A stretch of DNA of 64,000 nucleotides from Allobogoriella deserti. GTDB lineage: Bacteria; Actinomycetota; Actinomycetes; Actinomycetales; Actinomycetaceae. Positions 42,370 through 50,393 of this stretch are shown here, piece after piece. The position numbers were made by a program, and so were the translations under genes. Position 1 is the first letter of the stretch; every line of letters starts with the position of its first letter. The stretch covers positions 124,001-188,000 of the forward strand of contig NZ_JBHUEE010000006.1 in NCBI RefSeq assembly GCF_042680605.1. The letters are read 5' to 3'. The notes under the pieces are model-generated. The model saw only the letters and a list, made by a program, of their open reading frames with translations, had not been told where the DNA came from and made no database searches.

Positions 42370-43419
42370 TCAGGCACGGTCCCCGAGGGCGGCGATGTGA
42401 TCGGGCAGTCGCTCATGACTGCCGTACATGAAGTGGTGCTGCATCCGCTCCGAGTACCGGCTCGCCTCGGTGGTGCGGCCGACAGCCTCGGCCACCTCGC
42501 GGATCAGCATCGGTGAGGCGCCGCAGCAGACTCCGAGGTAGTTGACGCCGAGTGCCGCAGCCTCCCGGGCGAAGGCGCCGATCTCGTACCGGTTCGTCTG
42601 GAGCGGGTCCAGGGCCGTGGGGAAGGTGCGGCCGTGCGGAGAGGGCACCCTCGCGCCGTCGTCGGAGAGGTTGAAGAAGGTCGGTTCCTTCGCCGTCGTG
42701 CGGTAAGGGACGGGAAGAGCCCCGACGTGGCAGGAGACGGCGGCGCGAATCCGCCGGAGCCAGGGCAGCATCGTGTCCGGTCCGCGGAAGCAGTTCAGGC
42801 CGACGACGTCGGCCCCGGCCTGTTCGAGTCGCTGGCACGTCTCGACGATCCCGACGCCGTCGGCCATCTCGTCCATGGCCATGGGGGCGAGCGTCAGCAC
42901 GATCGGGAGACCGGAGGCCCGCGCCGCCTCGAGTGCAGCGAGGGCTTCGCCGGCGTAATAGAACGTCTCGCCGATGATGAGGTCGGCGCCGGCCTCGACG
43001 GCCCAGCCGACCATCTCCTCGAACATGGCACGGACCTCGGTCTGCCGTGCGGTGTCGGCGGGATCCCAGACGTTGGTGTTGGAGATGTTGCCGGCCATGA
43101 GGTCACCCGGTCGGCGGTCGGCGACCTCGCGCGCGATGGCGAGTGCGGACCGGTTGAGCGGCTCCAGGAGATCTTCCTTGCCGATGACGCGCATCTTCTC
43201 GCGGTGGCCGTTGTAGGTGAACGCCTCGACGATGTCCGACCCGGCACGTTGGAAGTCGACGTGCAGGGCCCGGAGGGCCTCCGGATGGTCGAGCGCGACC
43301 TCGGGAACGAACTCGCCGGCGCTGAGGTAGCCCCGCCGTTCGAGCTCGAAGAGGAACCCCTCGGCGCAGATGACGGGGCCGGCGTCGAGGCGCCGGCTCA
43401 GCGTACGGTCGGTGGTCAC
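42370..43419 (-). CDS. Homocysteine S-methyltransferase family protein (BHMT-like)
   Basis: A 349-aa zinc-dependent methyltransferase of the betaine/S-methylmethionine:homocysteine type. The barrel begins AGPVICAEGFLFELERRGYLSAGEFVPEVALDHPEALRALHVDFQRAGSDIVEAFTY. The zinc cysteines are in VGLNCFRGPD and YLGVCCGASPML, as in BHMT. GTG 43419 is chosen because GAGGAG lies six to seven bases upstream; an upstream in-frame extension is proline-rich. A betaine importer elsewhere in the window makes glycine betaine a possible donor (inference). It is not in an operon with its neighbours. Confidence 0.85.
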   Translation of the reverse strand: MTTDRTLSRRLDAGPVICAEGFLFELERRGYLSAGEFVPEVALDHPEALRALHVDFQRAGSDIVEAFTYNGHREKMRVIGKEDLLEPLNRSALAIAREVADRRPGDLMAGNISNTNVWDPADTARQTEVRAMFEEMVGWAVEAGADLIIGETFYYAGEALAALEAARASGLPIVLTLAPMAMDEMADGVGIVETCQRLEQAGADVVGLNCFRGPDTMLPWLRRIRAAVSCHVGALPVPYRTTAKEPTFFNLSDDGARVPSPHGRTFPTALDPLQTNRYEIGAFAREAAALGVNYLGVCCGASPMLIREVAEAVGRTTEASRYSERMQHHFMYGSHERLPDHIAALGDRA

Positions 43420-43600
43420 GGCGAGCTCCTCGGTGGTGCGGGCGGTCGGTGGCGGCCATGCTGGCAAGCGCCCGGCTGGGAGTGGCGGCCGTCGGGGCGC
43501 CTGTTCGCATAGCGGACACCAGGCGGATCTCGTGAGGCGGCGTTCTCGATGCGTGGAGCGCGCGGCGCGTCATTGTCCGACGCGGTAGGCCGATCTCGGT

Positions 43601-43614
43601 GCTTCCGCGGAAGC
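43601..43614. repeat. GC-rich palindrome, variant copy
   Basis: GCTTCCGCGGAAGC is a perfect 14-bp palindrome, closely related to the 16-bp element found at 43638 and 45551. Confidence 0.6.
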
Positions 43615-43637
43615 GCACTGAGCCTCGGCGGCGCTCG

Positions 43638-43653
43638 CGCTTCAGCGGAAGCG
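43638..43653. repeat. 16-bp hairpin repeat, left of HNH gene
   Basis: CGCTTCAGCGGAAGCG, a 6-bp stem with an AGCG loop, identical to 45551-45566 on the other side of the DUF222-HNH gene. Confidence 0.65.
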
Positions 43654-43818
43654 TCTCGGGTATGGCGAACTGCCTGACCGTGCCGTTCGGCCGACCTGCC
43701 AGGTTCGCTGCCCGCCGGAACCGCCCCATGAGCTGGTCGGCCGAAATGTCAGCGGCGCCCCGTAGCGTACGAACACGCGTTCGAATCCCTGCGTGATCGT
43801 GAGATGGAGGCGAGAGCC

Positions 43819-45523
43819 ATGACGACGACGTCGGACCCCGTCGCTGCAACAGAACCTGGGACCGGCCAGCCTGCCGGCGCCCAGCCTGCGCCGACGAGTC
43901 CGCTGATGAGAGCACGGCGGAACGGCCCTTGGAGGAGGTCGAGCTGGAACTGAGCACCTTGGCCGCCCAACTGGCGTCCGCAACATGCCGGTTCCTGCAG
44001 CTGGTCGCCGAGTTCGATGCCCGCCAGGGCTGGTCGCAGGTTCACGGGATCGTCTCGACGGCGCAATGGCTGTCCTGGCGATGCGGGCTCTCGGCCGGGA
44101 CGGCGCGCGAGCAGGTGCGAGTGGCCCGTGCCCTTGCCGATCTGCCCGAGATCACCGCGGCATTCGCGGCCGGACAGCTGAGCTACTCGAAGGTGCGCGC
44201 GATCTCCCGCGTTGCCACGGCCGAGACCGAGCACGACCTTCTCCAGATCGCCGAGGCGGCGACGGCGAATCAGCTCGATCGGTTCTGTGCTGGCGTTCGG
44301 ACCGCGTCCACCGTCGAGGGCGTCAACGAGCGGCACAGCGACCGGCGCCTGACATTCCGTACCGAGTGGGACGGGTCCGTGGCCTTCAGCGGCCGGTGCT
44401 CGCCGGAGGACGGGGCGGTCATCGTGGAGGCGCTGCGACGGGTGCAGGACCAGCTCGAGGCCGGCACCGCGCACACCAGCGACTCTCCGGCACCCCGGGC
44501 GAGGAGTCCAAGGTCGCCGCGGGCCGCGCCTTGATCGACGCATTGGTGCTGTTGTGCGAGCACGGCGTGCTCGGGCCCGCTGTGCCCGTCGAGAATCTCG
44601 AGAGCATCGATGCTGCCGACACCGTCGATGCCCCCGATGTGGACAGCTCCGGGGACACCGGACCGATCGATACCGGACAGAGCGAGGACCCATGCGCCTC
44701 GACCGGCCCGCGGATGCCCGGCGTCGCACGTGGATCGAGGCGCTCGGAAACGATCCTGCACGTGACCCTGGACGACCTCGCCGAGACACGGGTGGCTCCG
44801 GCCGAGACGTCGGCAAACCGCCGGCTGATCGGACCACGGCTCGAGTTCGGGCCGGCGCTCCACCCCGAGACCGCGCGTCGCCTGACCTGTGACACCGGGG
44901 TCGTTCTGCACATCCACGAGGCCGAGCAGGCGCCACCTGCTGACCCGCCCCGCCGTGTCCGACGCGCGAAGCAGCGTTTCCGGGTCACTCCGAGTGCGCG
45001 GTCCGGTCGGACGGTCGACCTCGGCCGGCGCCGTCGGACAGCGAGTGCGGCGCAGTTCCGTGCCCTGTGGGAGAGGGATCAGGGATGCCGATTTCCGGGC
45101 TGCGAACGGCGCCGGTACCTGCATGCTCACCACATCATTCACTGGGCCGACGGCGGCCCGACCGACCTGGACAACCTCGTGCTGCTGTGCGGCGAGCACC
45201 ACCGCCTCCTGCACGAAGGCGGCTTCGTCATCGTCGCCGACGCCGACGCGGAGCTGACGTTCCAGTCGCCGGACGGCGTGGTCGTCGAGCCTGTGCCGGC
45301 ATCGCCGACGGTCGACCTTGGTGCCGCGCTGCCGCTCGCGCTCGCCGGGCCGGTGCCGGCGAGCGACGATCCCCACCCGCTGGCGCCGACCGGGGGTGGC
45401 AGCAGGCTCGACCTCGACTATGCGCTCTCCATCGTCATGGGGAACTGGGACATCGCCCGACGGCGGGCGGAACGCGACCGCAGCGGTCCCGACTCGGCGC
45501 ACAATTCCGAGTGTGCCGCGTGA
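43819..45523 (+). pseudogene. DUF222-HNH endonuclease gene with two frameshifts
   Basis: A typical actinobacterial DUF222 plus HNH protein split over three frames. Frame one starts at ATG 43819 (GGAGG upstream; MTTTSDPVAATEPGTGQPAGA) and hits a stop at 43951. DUF222 itself (EEVELELSTLAAQLASATCRFLQLVAEFDARQGW ... LPEITAAFAAGQLSYSKVRAISRVA) runs in a second frame to 44534. From about 44490 the C-terminal half continues in a third frame (LIDALVLLCEHG ... CRFPGCERRRYLHAHHIIHWADGGPTDLDNLVLLCGEHHRLLHEGGF, a complete HNH motif). Both shifts, near 43905 and 44490, are in the same direction and are explained by single-base losses. The HNH catalytic residues are intact. Real decay or sequencing indels are both possible. 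Confidence 0.78.
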
Positions 45524-45550
45524 CGACGCGGCGGCCCGGCGGATCGTCCA

Positions 45551-45566
45551 CGCTTCAGCGGAAGCG
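45551..45566. repeat. 16-bp hairpin repeat, right of HNH gene
   Basis: CGCTTCAGCGGAAGCG, identical to 43638-43653. It lies in the gap between the convergent HNH pseudogene and nhaA. Confidence 0.65.
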
Positions 45567-45604
45567 GACGATGAGCCGCTGGGGTGATCCGGACTCTCGG
45601 TGCG

Positions 45605-47440
45605 TCACTCGGGCCCGGTGCTCTCGCCGGCTCGTGCGTCCTCGAGCGCGGCGATGAGCGTGCGTGCGTCGTGTGACCCGCGGTGCCGGACGCCGTTGAG
45701 AAAGAACGTCGGTGTCCCCCGCGCCCCGCTGGCCCGCGCGCTGAGCATGTCTGCCCGAACCCGCGCGATGACGGACTCGTCGGCGACGTCGTCGTCGAAG
45801 CGGGACATGTCCAGCCCGAGGTCGACCGCATATCCGCGCAGATCGTCGGGCTCGAGCTGGGACTGATTGGCGAACAGCACGTCGTGCAGATCCCAGAACC
45901 GCCCCTGCCGCGCGGCCGCCTCCGCGGCGACTGCCGCACCGAACGCCCGGGGGTGCACGTCCTCGAGCGGCAGGTGCCGTACCACGTATCGGATGCGGTC
46001 ACCGAAGTGGTGGCGCAGATCCGCCCACATCCCGGTGACGCGCGCGCAGAACGGACACTCGAAGTCCAGGTACTCGACCACGGTGATCGGCGCGTCGTCG
46101 TCACCGTGGATGTGATCCCGCCCGGGATCGACCTCCGGCGTGAGCACCGTCGGAAGGTCGGCGCTCGTCTCGCCCTTACGACGTGCCGTGGTGAACATCG
46201 CCAGGCCGATGAGCGAGGCGGCCACGATCGCGAGAAGCACGCCCACCGTGGCCGCTTGAGCCTGAGCGGGATCGGTGAAAGCCAGATCGATGATCAGCAG
46301 CGAGACCGTGAAGCCGATACCCGAGAGCGCCGCGCCACCGGCCACGCTTCCGGGCCCCACGCCGTCGGGGAGTCGGCCCAGCCCCAACCGGACCGCCAGC
46401 CCGGAACCGACCGTGATCCCGGCGAGCTTGCCGAGCACCAGACCGCCCGCGACGGCCCACATGATTGCCGACCCGAGCGCGGCCACGAGAGCCCCACCCC
46501 GCAGGTCGATCCCTGCGTTGGCGAGCACGAAGACCGGGACCACGACGAGCGAGACCGGCGTGCTGAGCGCCAGATGAAGCCGCTCGTTCACCGAGATCGA
46601 CCGCGCGAGGCCAAGCTGCACGCTGCGCGCCGGGCCGGCTCCGGGGGACTGCCAGTAGTCACGGAAGAGGTACTTCGCACGGAGCACGTCGTGCCGCTCC
46701 GGCTCTCGGGACGGCACCAGCAGTCCCGCCGCCATGCCGGCCAGCGAGGGGTGCACCCCGGCAAGCACGGTGGCACCCCACAGCACGACGACGGCGAGGA
46801 CGTACGGACCGCTTCGCCACTCGCGCGTGCGGCCGAGCAGCCACAGTGCAGCCAGGCAGGCGAGCGCCACCACGAGCGGCATCACCTCGACCGCCTCGGA
46901 GTAGACGACGCCGATGATGGCGACCGCGAGGAAGTCGTCCACCACGGACAACGTCAGCAGGAAGACGCGCAGCTGACTCGACATCCGCGGGCCGACGATC
47001 GCCAGGACTCCGAGTAGGAAGGCGGTGTCTGTCCCGACGACGACGCCCCACCCCTCCGGGGCCTCGGCCCCGGCGATCACCAGGTAGATCAGGGCAGGAG
47101 CCGCCACCCCGGCGGTTCCGGCCACGAGCGGGACGAGTCGGCTGCGGCGGTGCCGCAACGACCCGACCGAGAGCTCCTGGCGGACCTCGAGCCCCACGAG
47201 GAAGAAGAAGGCCACCATGAGGCCGTCGTTGACCCAGTGGTGCAGGTCCATGTCGAACCGCAGATCGCCGATCTCGAGGTTGATCCGCAGCTGCCAGAGC
47301 GCCTCATAGCTCGCGGACAGGGGCGAGTTCGCCCACACGAGCGCGACCACTGCCGCGCCGAGGAGCAGCAGTGCGCTACCGGTCTCGGACCGCAGTCGAT
47401 CGAGGAGTGTCCGCAGGGGGCCGGGCCCCGGACTGTCCAT
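45605..47440 (-). CDS. nhaA: NhaA Na+/H+ antiporter fused to DsbA-like thioredoxin domain
   Basis: A 611-aa fusion, much longer than the ~390-aa NhaA. Residues ~10-425 are the antiporter: SALLLLGAAVVALVWANSP, HHWVNDGLMVAFFFLVGLEVRQEL, GWGVVVGTDTAFLLGVLAIVG, and the ion-binding aspartates Asp168-Asp169 in LSVVDDFLAVAIIGVVY. Residues ~440-605 are a DsbA-type thioredoxin fold with ITVVEYLDFECPFCARVTGMW (Cys462-Pro-Phe-Cys465) and the cis-proline loop ARGTPTFFLNGVRHRG. It exchanges sodium for protons in the membrane. By topology the thioredoxin part should follow the last helix; a redox or regulatory role is inferred. Such fusions occur in other actinobacteria. It fits the salt-adaptation theme. 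Confidence 0.92.
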   Translation of the reverse strand: MDSPGPGPLRTLLDRLRSETGSALLLLGAAVVALVWANSPLSASYEALWQLRINLEIGDLRFDMDLHHWVNDGLMVAFFFLVGLEVRQELSVGSLRHRRSRLVPLVAGTAGVAAPALIYLVIAGAEAPEGWGVVVGTDTAFLLGVLAIVGPRMSSQLRVFLLTLSVVDDFLAVAIIGVVYSEAVEVMPLVVALACLAALWLLGRTREWRSGPYVLAVVVLWGATVLAGVHPSLAGMAAGLLVPSREPERHDVLRAKYLFRDYWQSPGAGPARSVQLGLARSISVNERLHLALSTPVSLVVVPVFVLANAGIDLRGGALVAALGSAIMWAVAGGLVLGKLAGITVGSGLAVRLGLGRLPDGVGPGSVAGGAALSGIGFTVSLLIIDLAFTDPAQAQAATVGVLLAIVAASLIGLAMFTTARRKGETSADLPTVLTPEVDPGRDHIHGDDDAPITVVEYLDFECPFCARVTGMWADLRHHFGDRIRYVVRHLPLEDVHPRAFGAAVAAEAAARQGRFWDLHDVLFANQSQLEPDDLRGYAVDLGLDMSRFDDDVADESVIARVRADMLSARASGARGTPTFFLNGVRHRGSHDARTLIAALEDARAGESTGPE

Positions 47441-47478
47441 GGCGGGAAGCCTAGGCCCGCCCGGGTCGACCGTCTCGA

Positions 47479-48471
47479 TCAGGAGCGGAACTCCTCGGCG
47501 GAGCGGACATCCTCGCTCGGGCCGGGGTGCCCGGTGAGGTTGTGCTCGGTCACGTCGCGTCGGGCCACGTTCTCGCGGACTTGTGCCCTCTCGGTGTCGA
47601 GCCGCGCCTCGGCGTCCTGCGTCGCCGCCCAGGAAGCGAGCATCGCGAGCCCGTCCGCGGTGGGGGAGCCGGCTGGTGCGGTGTAGACGTTGAGCACCAG
47701 ACCGGGCTCCGACGGCAGGTCCATGGACTCGAAATCGAGGTCGAGCTGGCCGACGACCGGATGCCGGACGCGCTTCACGCCGCTGCGGTGCAGGCTCACA
47801 TCGTGAGAAGCCCAGCGCTGGCGGAAGAGTTCGCTCTGGGTCGAGAGCTCACCGACCAGTTTGATGAGGGCGCGATCGTGCGGATTACGCCCGGCCTCCA
47901 GGTGGAGCACCGCGGCGGCGTCGTTGGCGATCTGGTCGTAGTCGACGAAGAACTCCCGCGCGGCCTCGGGATACAGGTACACGAACCGTGTGGCGTTCGC
48001 CGGCCGGTGCGGATCGATGAGCACCGGTGCGTACAGCGCCCGGGCCAGCTGATTCATCGCCACGATGTCTTGGCGGCCGTTGCGCACCCATGCCGGGGCG
48101 CCCGTGATGGCGTCGAGGACCTGCTGGACGGCCGGGCGTACCGTCGTGGCCTGCCGAGGACGGCCGCGGCGCGCGGACGGTCCGGCCACCCGGGCCAGGG
48201 ACATCAGATGCTCGCGTTCGGCCTCGTCGAGCTGGAGTGCGCGGGCGAGTGCGTCGAGCACGCCGTCCGAGGCGCCGGCGAGGTTCCCGCGTTCCATGCG
48301 CACGTAGTAGTCGACCGAGACCCCGGCGAGCATGGCGACCTCTTCCCGGCGCAGGCCGGTCACGCGGCGGTTCCCACCGTAGGCGGGCAGGCCTGCCTGA
48401 TCCGGGGTGAGTCGCGCACGACGGGAGCTGAGGAACTCACGGACCTCGGCGCGATGGTCGATGTGTCCCAT
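47479..48471 (-). CDS. XRE-type regulator with MmyB-like domain
   Basis: A 330-aa regulator. The N-terminal helix-turn-helix (HRAEVREFLSSRRARLTPDQAGLPAYGGNRRVTGLRREEVAMLAGVSVDYYVRMERGNL) is the typical MmyB-group XRE domain. The C-terminal PAS-like ligand domain holds PAWVRNGRQDIVAMNQLARALYAPV and RFVYLYPEAAREFFVDYDQIANDAAAVLHLEAGRNPHDRALIKLVGELS. Family members bind fatty-acid-like or other small ligands and usually control an adjacent oxidoreductase or transporter. Here nhaA follows 39 bases after its stop on the same strand. The ATG is at 48471. The target is unproven. Confidence 0.9.
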   Translation of the reverse strand: MGHIDHRAEVREFLSSRRARLTPDQAGLPAYGGNRRVTGLRREEVAMLAGVSVDYYVRMERGNLAGASDGVLDALARALQLDEAEREHLMSLARVAGPSARRGRPRQATTVRPAVQQVLDAITGAPAWVRNGRQDIVAMNQLARALYAPVLIDPHRPANATRFVYLYPEAAREFFVDYDQIANDAAAVLHLEAGRNPHDRALIKLVGELSTQSELFRQRWASHDVSLHRSGVKRVRHPVVGQLDLDFESMDLPSEPGLVLNVYTAPAGSPTADGLAMLASWAATQDAEARLDTERAQVRENVARRDVTEHNLTGHPGPSEDVRSAEEFRS

Positions 48472-48603
48472 GCGGCCCCACGTTAGGCCGTGCCGCGCCG
48501 CGGAGGGAGGTCCTGCGAGTACCCGGATGGGTCGGCACTCCCAGCTGGCGCCGGCGCGCAGCAGGCTGGAGACCGCTCCCTCACCGACCGGAAGGAGAGC
48601 CTC

Positions 48604-48862
48604 GTGCTTCAGCAGTTCACCAACCTGCCGAGCCGACCGCGTGCCCGGCGAGTCGACTGCCCGACCTGCTCCGGGCTCGGGTTGGTCCGTGCCGGCCGGA
48701 CGACGCCGGGCCCCACCGGACTTCCCGGACTACAAGTCCGAGGTCCTCGAGTGCCCCGCCTGCCACGGCCGGGGCTGGACCTCGCTCAGACCCGGACGAG
48801 CGGCGCGCAGAGGTGCTCGGCGAGGCGCTCGCGCAGCCGCGCGTCCACCTGTTCGTCCGTGA
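48604..48862 (+). pseudogene. Possible frameshifted CxxC zinc-ribbon protein
   Basis: A GTG with an excellent AAGGAG site upstream opens VLQQFTNLPSRPRARRVDCPTCSGLGLVRAGRTT, with a DnaJ-like CxxCxGxG motif. In the next frame the expected partner motif follows: APPDFPDYKSEVLECPACHGRGW. Joining the two needs one frame change around 48700, close to a GGGCCCC run. The restored protein would be about 85 residues and overlap the end of the convergent TetR gene. It could be a decayed small zinc protein or a sequencing indel. Confidence 0.4.
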
Positions 48863-49322
48863 ACGCCTCGAGGAACCACAGACCGTCCGCGCTGAGCCGC
48901 GTCACCATCCGGTCCAGGACGCCGTCGTCCGCGTCCCGGGTGACCGGGGGCGTCCACCGTGCCAGCAGGCGCGCCCACGGCGCGCGGAAGGCGGGGTGAG
49001 TGGCGGCGTCGAGCATGAGGAGGAGCTCCGAACGGGTGGAGCTGCGCGCCGAGGTCCGGACGTACGCACCGAGCCGCTCGTCGTCGCTGGCCTCCTCGTA
49101 CGGCTTGGCGAGCTCCTGCAGGAGCGCCCGCTCCCACTGAGCGGCGACGTGTTCGTGCAGCGCGAGCAGCAGATCGTCCTTGGAGTGGAAGTGGTAGACG
49201 AGTCCGCCCTTCGTCAGGCCCGCCTCGTTCGCCACCGCCTCGAACGTGATGGCGGTCAGCCCGCGGGTCTCGAGCACCCGCTGGGCGGCGTCCAGAATGG
49301 GCAGGCGATGGGATTCGCGCAT
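48786..49322 (-). CDS. TetR family transcriptional regulator
   Basis: A 178-aa repressor. Helix-turn-helix region: RLPILDAAQRVLETRGLTAITFEAVANEAGLTKGGLVYHFHSKDDLLLALHEHVAAQWE (res. 5-64). The C-terminal domain (SDDERLGAYVRTSARSSTRSELLLMLDAATHPAFRAPWARLLARWTPP ... ADGLWFLEAF) resembles the TetR_C_37 group. The ATG at 49322 is the natural start; GGAG lies about nine bases upstream. It lies 88 bp downstream of an aldo/keto reductase gene on the same strand, so the two may be co-transcribed; no palindromic operator was noted nearby. Confidence 0.88.
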   Translation of the reverse strand: MRESHRLPILDAAQRVLETRGLTAITFEAVANEAGLTKGGLVYHFHSKDDLLLALHEHVAAQWERALLQELAKPYEEASDDERLGAYVRTSARSSTRSELLLMLDAATHPAFRAPWARLLARWTPPVTRDADDGVLDRMVTRLSADGLWFLEAFTDEQVDARLRERLAEHLCAPLVRV

Positions 49323-49410
49323 CGAACGACTCCGTCGTGAAACTCTCAGGGCGGCCCCAAGCCTCCCACGCTCCGCGCGTGGGTCGGACCAGCTGCCGCG
49401 TGTGGCGACC

Positions 49411-50343
49411 TCAGGGAACGGTGTAACCCGCCGCGCGGAAGAGCTCGTACCACTCGGCCCGGGTGAGCGGGAGCTCCGACCCCGCCGCGGCGCCCGCCAC
49501 CCGCTCCGGCGTCGTGGTGCCGAGGACAACCTGCATCTGTGCGGGATGACGGGTGATCCACGCCGTGGCGACGGCGATGGCCGGGACGTCGTACTGCGCA
49601 GCCAGCCGGTCGATCACCGCGTTGAGCTCCGGGTACTCCGGTGAGCCGAGGAAGGGACCGGTGAAGAATCCGGCCTGGAACGGCGACCACGCCTGCACGG
49701 TGATGTCGTTGAGGCGGCAGTAGTCCAGCAGGCCGGCGTCCCGGCCGATCGACTGGTCGAGGTTGGCCATGTTGGCCGCCACGCCCTGCGCCACCAGCGG
49801 AGCGTGCGTGATCGACAGCTGCAGCTGATTCGCGACGATCGGCTGCCGAACCGATCGCTTGAGCAGCTCGATCTGGCCCGGGGTGTGGTTCGAGACCCCG
49901 AAGGCGCGAACCTTCCCCGCGGCGGCGAGCTCGTCGAAGGCGCGCGCGACCTCGTCCGGCTCGACCAGGGCGTCGGGTCGGTGCAGCAGCAAGATGTCGA
50001 TGTAGTCGGTCCCCAGGGCCGCCAGCGAGCCGTTCACCGACTCGACGAGGTGCTCGTAGGAGAAGTCGAAGTACGGCCCGTCCTTCACGATGCCGGCCTT
50101 CGTCTGGATGACGAGCTTCTCGCGGTCGGCGGAGCTGAGCTGCATCGCCTCGGCGAAGCGGCGCTCGCAGCCGTGCGGCTCGGAGCCGTAGACGTCGGCG
50201 TGGTCGAGGAACGTGATGCCGGCGTCCATTGCGGTCCGCAGCAGTGTGCGGACCTCCTCGTCGGACTTGTCCTGGATGCGCATCAGGCCGAGAACGACGT
50301 TCGGGACGGTCAGGTCCGTGCCGGGCAGCGTGAAGGTCTTCAT
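49411..50343 (-). CDS. Aldo/keto reductase
   Basis: A 310-aa NADPH-dependent oxidoreductase of the YdhF-like group with the full catalytic tetrad: Asp and Tyr in FLDHADVYG (~res. 47-52), Lys in LVIQTKAGI and His in DILLLHRPDALV. The cofactor segment VQAWSPFQAGFFTG and the end TRHPAQMQVVLGTTTPERV are typical. Length is normal. It reduces small aldehydes or ketones in the cytoplasm; the substrate is unknown. The ATG is at 50343. It lies 50 bases downstream of the GH116 gene on the same strand and could be the last gene of the DeoR-GH116 transcript. Confidence 0.9.
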   Translation of the reverse strand: MKTFTLPGTDLTVPNVVLGLMRIQDKSDEEVRTLLRTAMDAGITFLDHADVYGSEPHGCERRFAEAMQLSSADREKLVIQTKAGIVKDGPYFDFSYEHLVESVNGSLAALGTDYIDILLLHRPDALVEPDEVARAFDELAAAGKVRAFGVSNHTPGQIELLKRSVRQPIVANQLQLSITHAPLVAQGVAANMANLDQSIGRDAGLLDYCRLNDITVQAWSPFQAGFFTGPFLGSPEYPELNAVIDRLAAQYDVPAIAVATAWITRHPAQMQVVLGTTTPERVAGAAAGSELPLTRAEWYELFRAAGYTVP

Positions 50344-50393
50344 GGGTCCTTGGGTCTCGTCTCGTGCGTGCGGTCGCGACGCCCGGCTTCACC

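Larger units (their letters stand above)
43420..43818. other. Gene-free stretch with small hairpin repeats
   Basis: About 400 bp between the divergent BHMT-like gene and the disrupted HNH gene. It contains two small hairpin-forming elements (43601-43614 and 43638-43653). No promoter or further gene was recognised. Confidence 0.4.

Noticed and set aside
43819..45523. Programmed ribosomal frameshifting in the DUF222-HNH gene
   Set aside because: Two separate shifts would be needed, and neither site shows a slippery heptamer with a clear downstream stem. Indels or decay are simpler.
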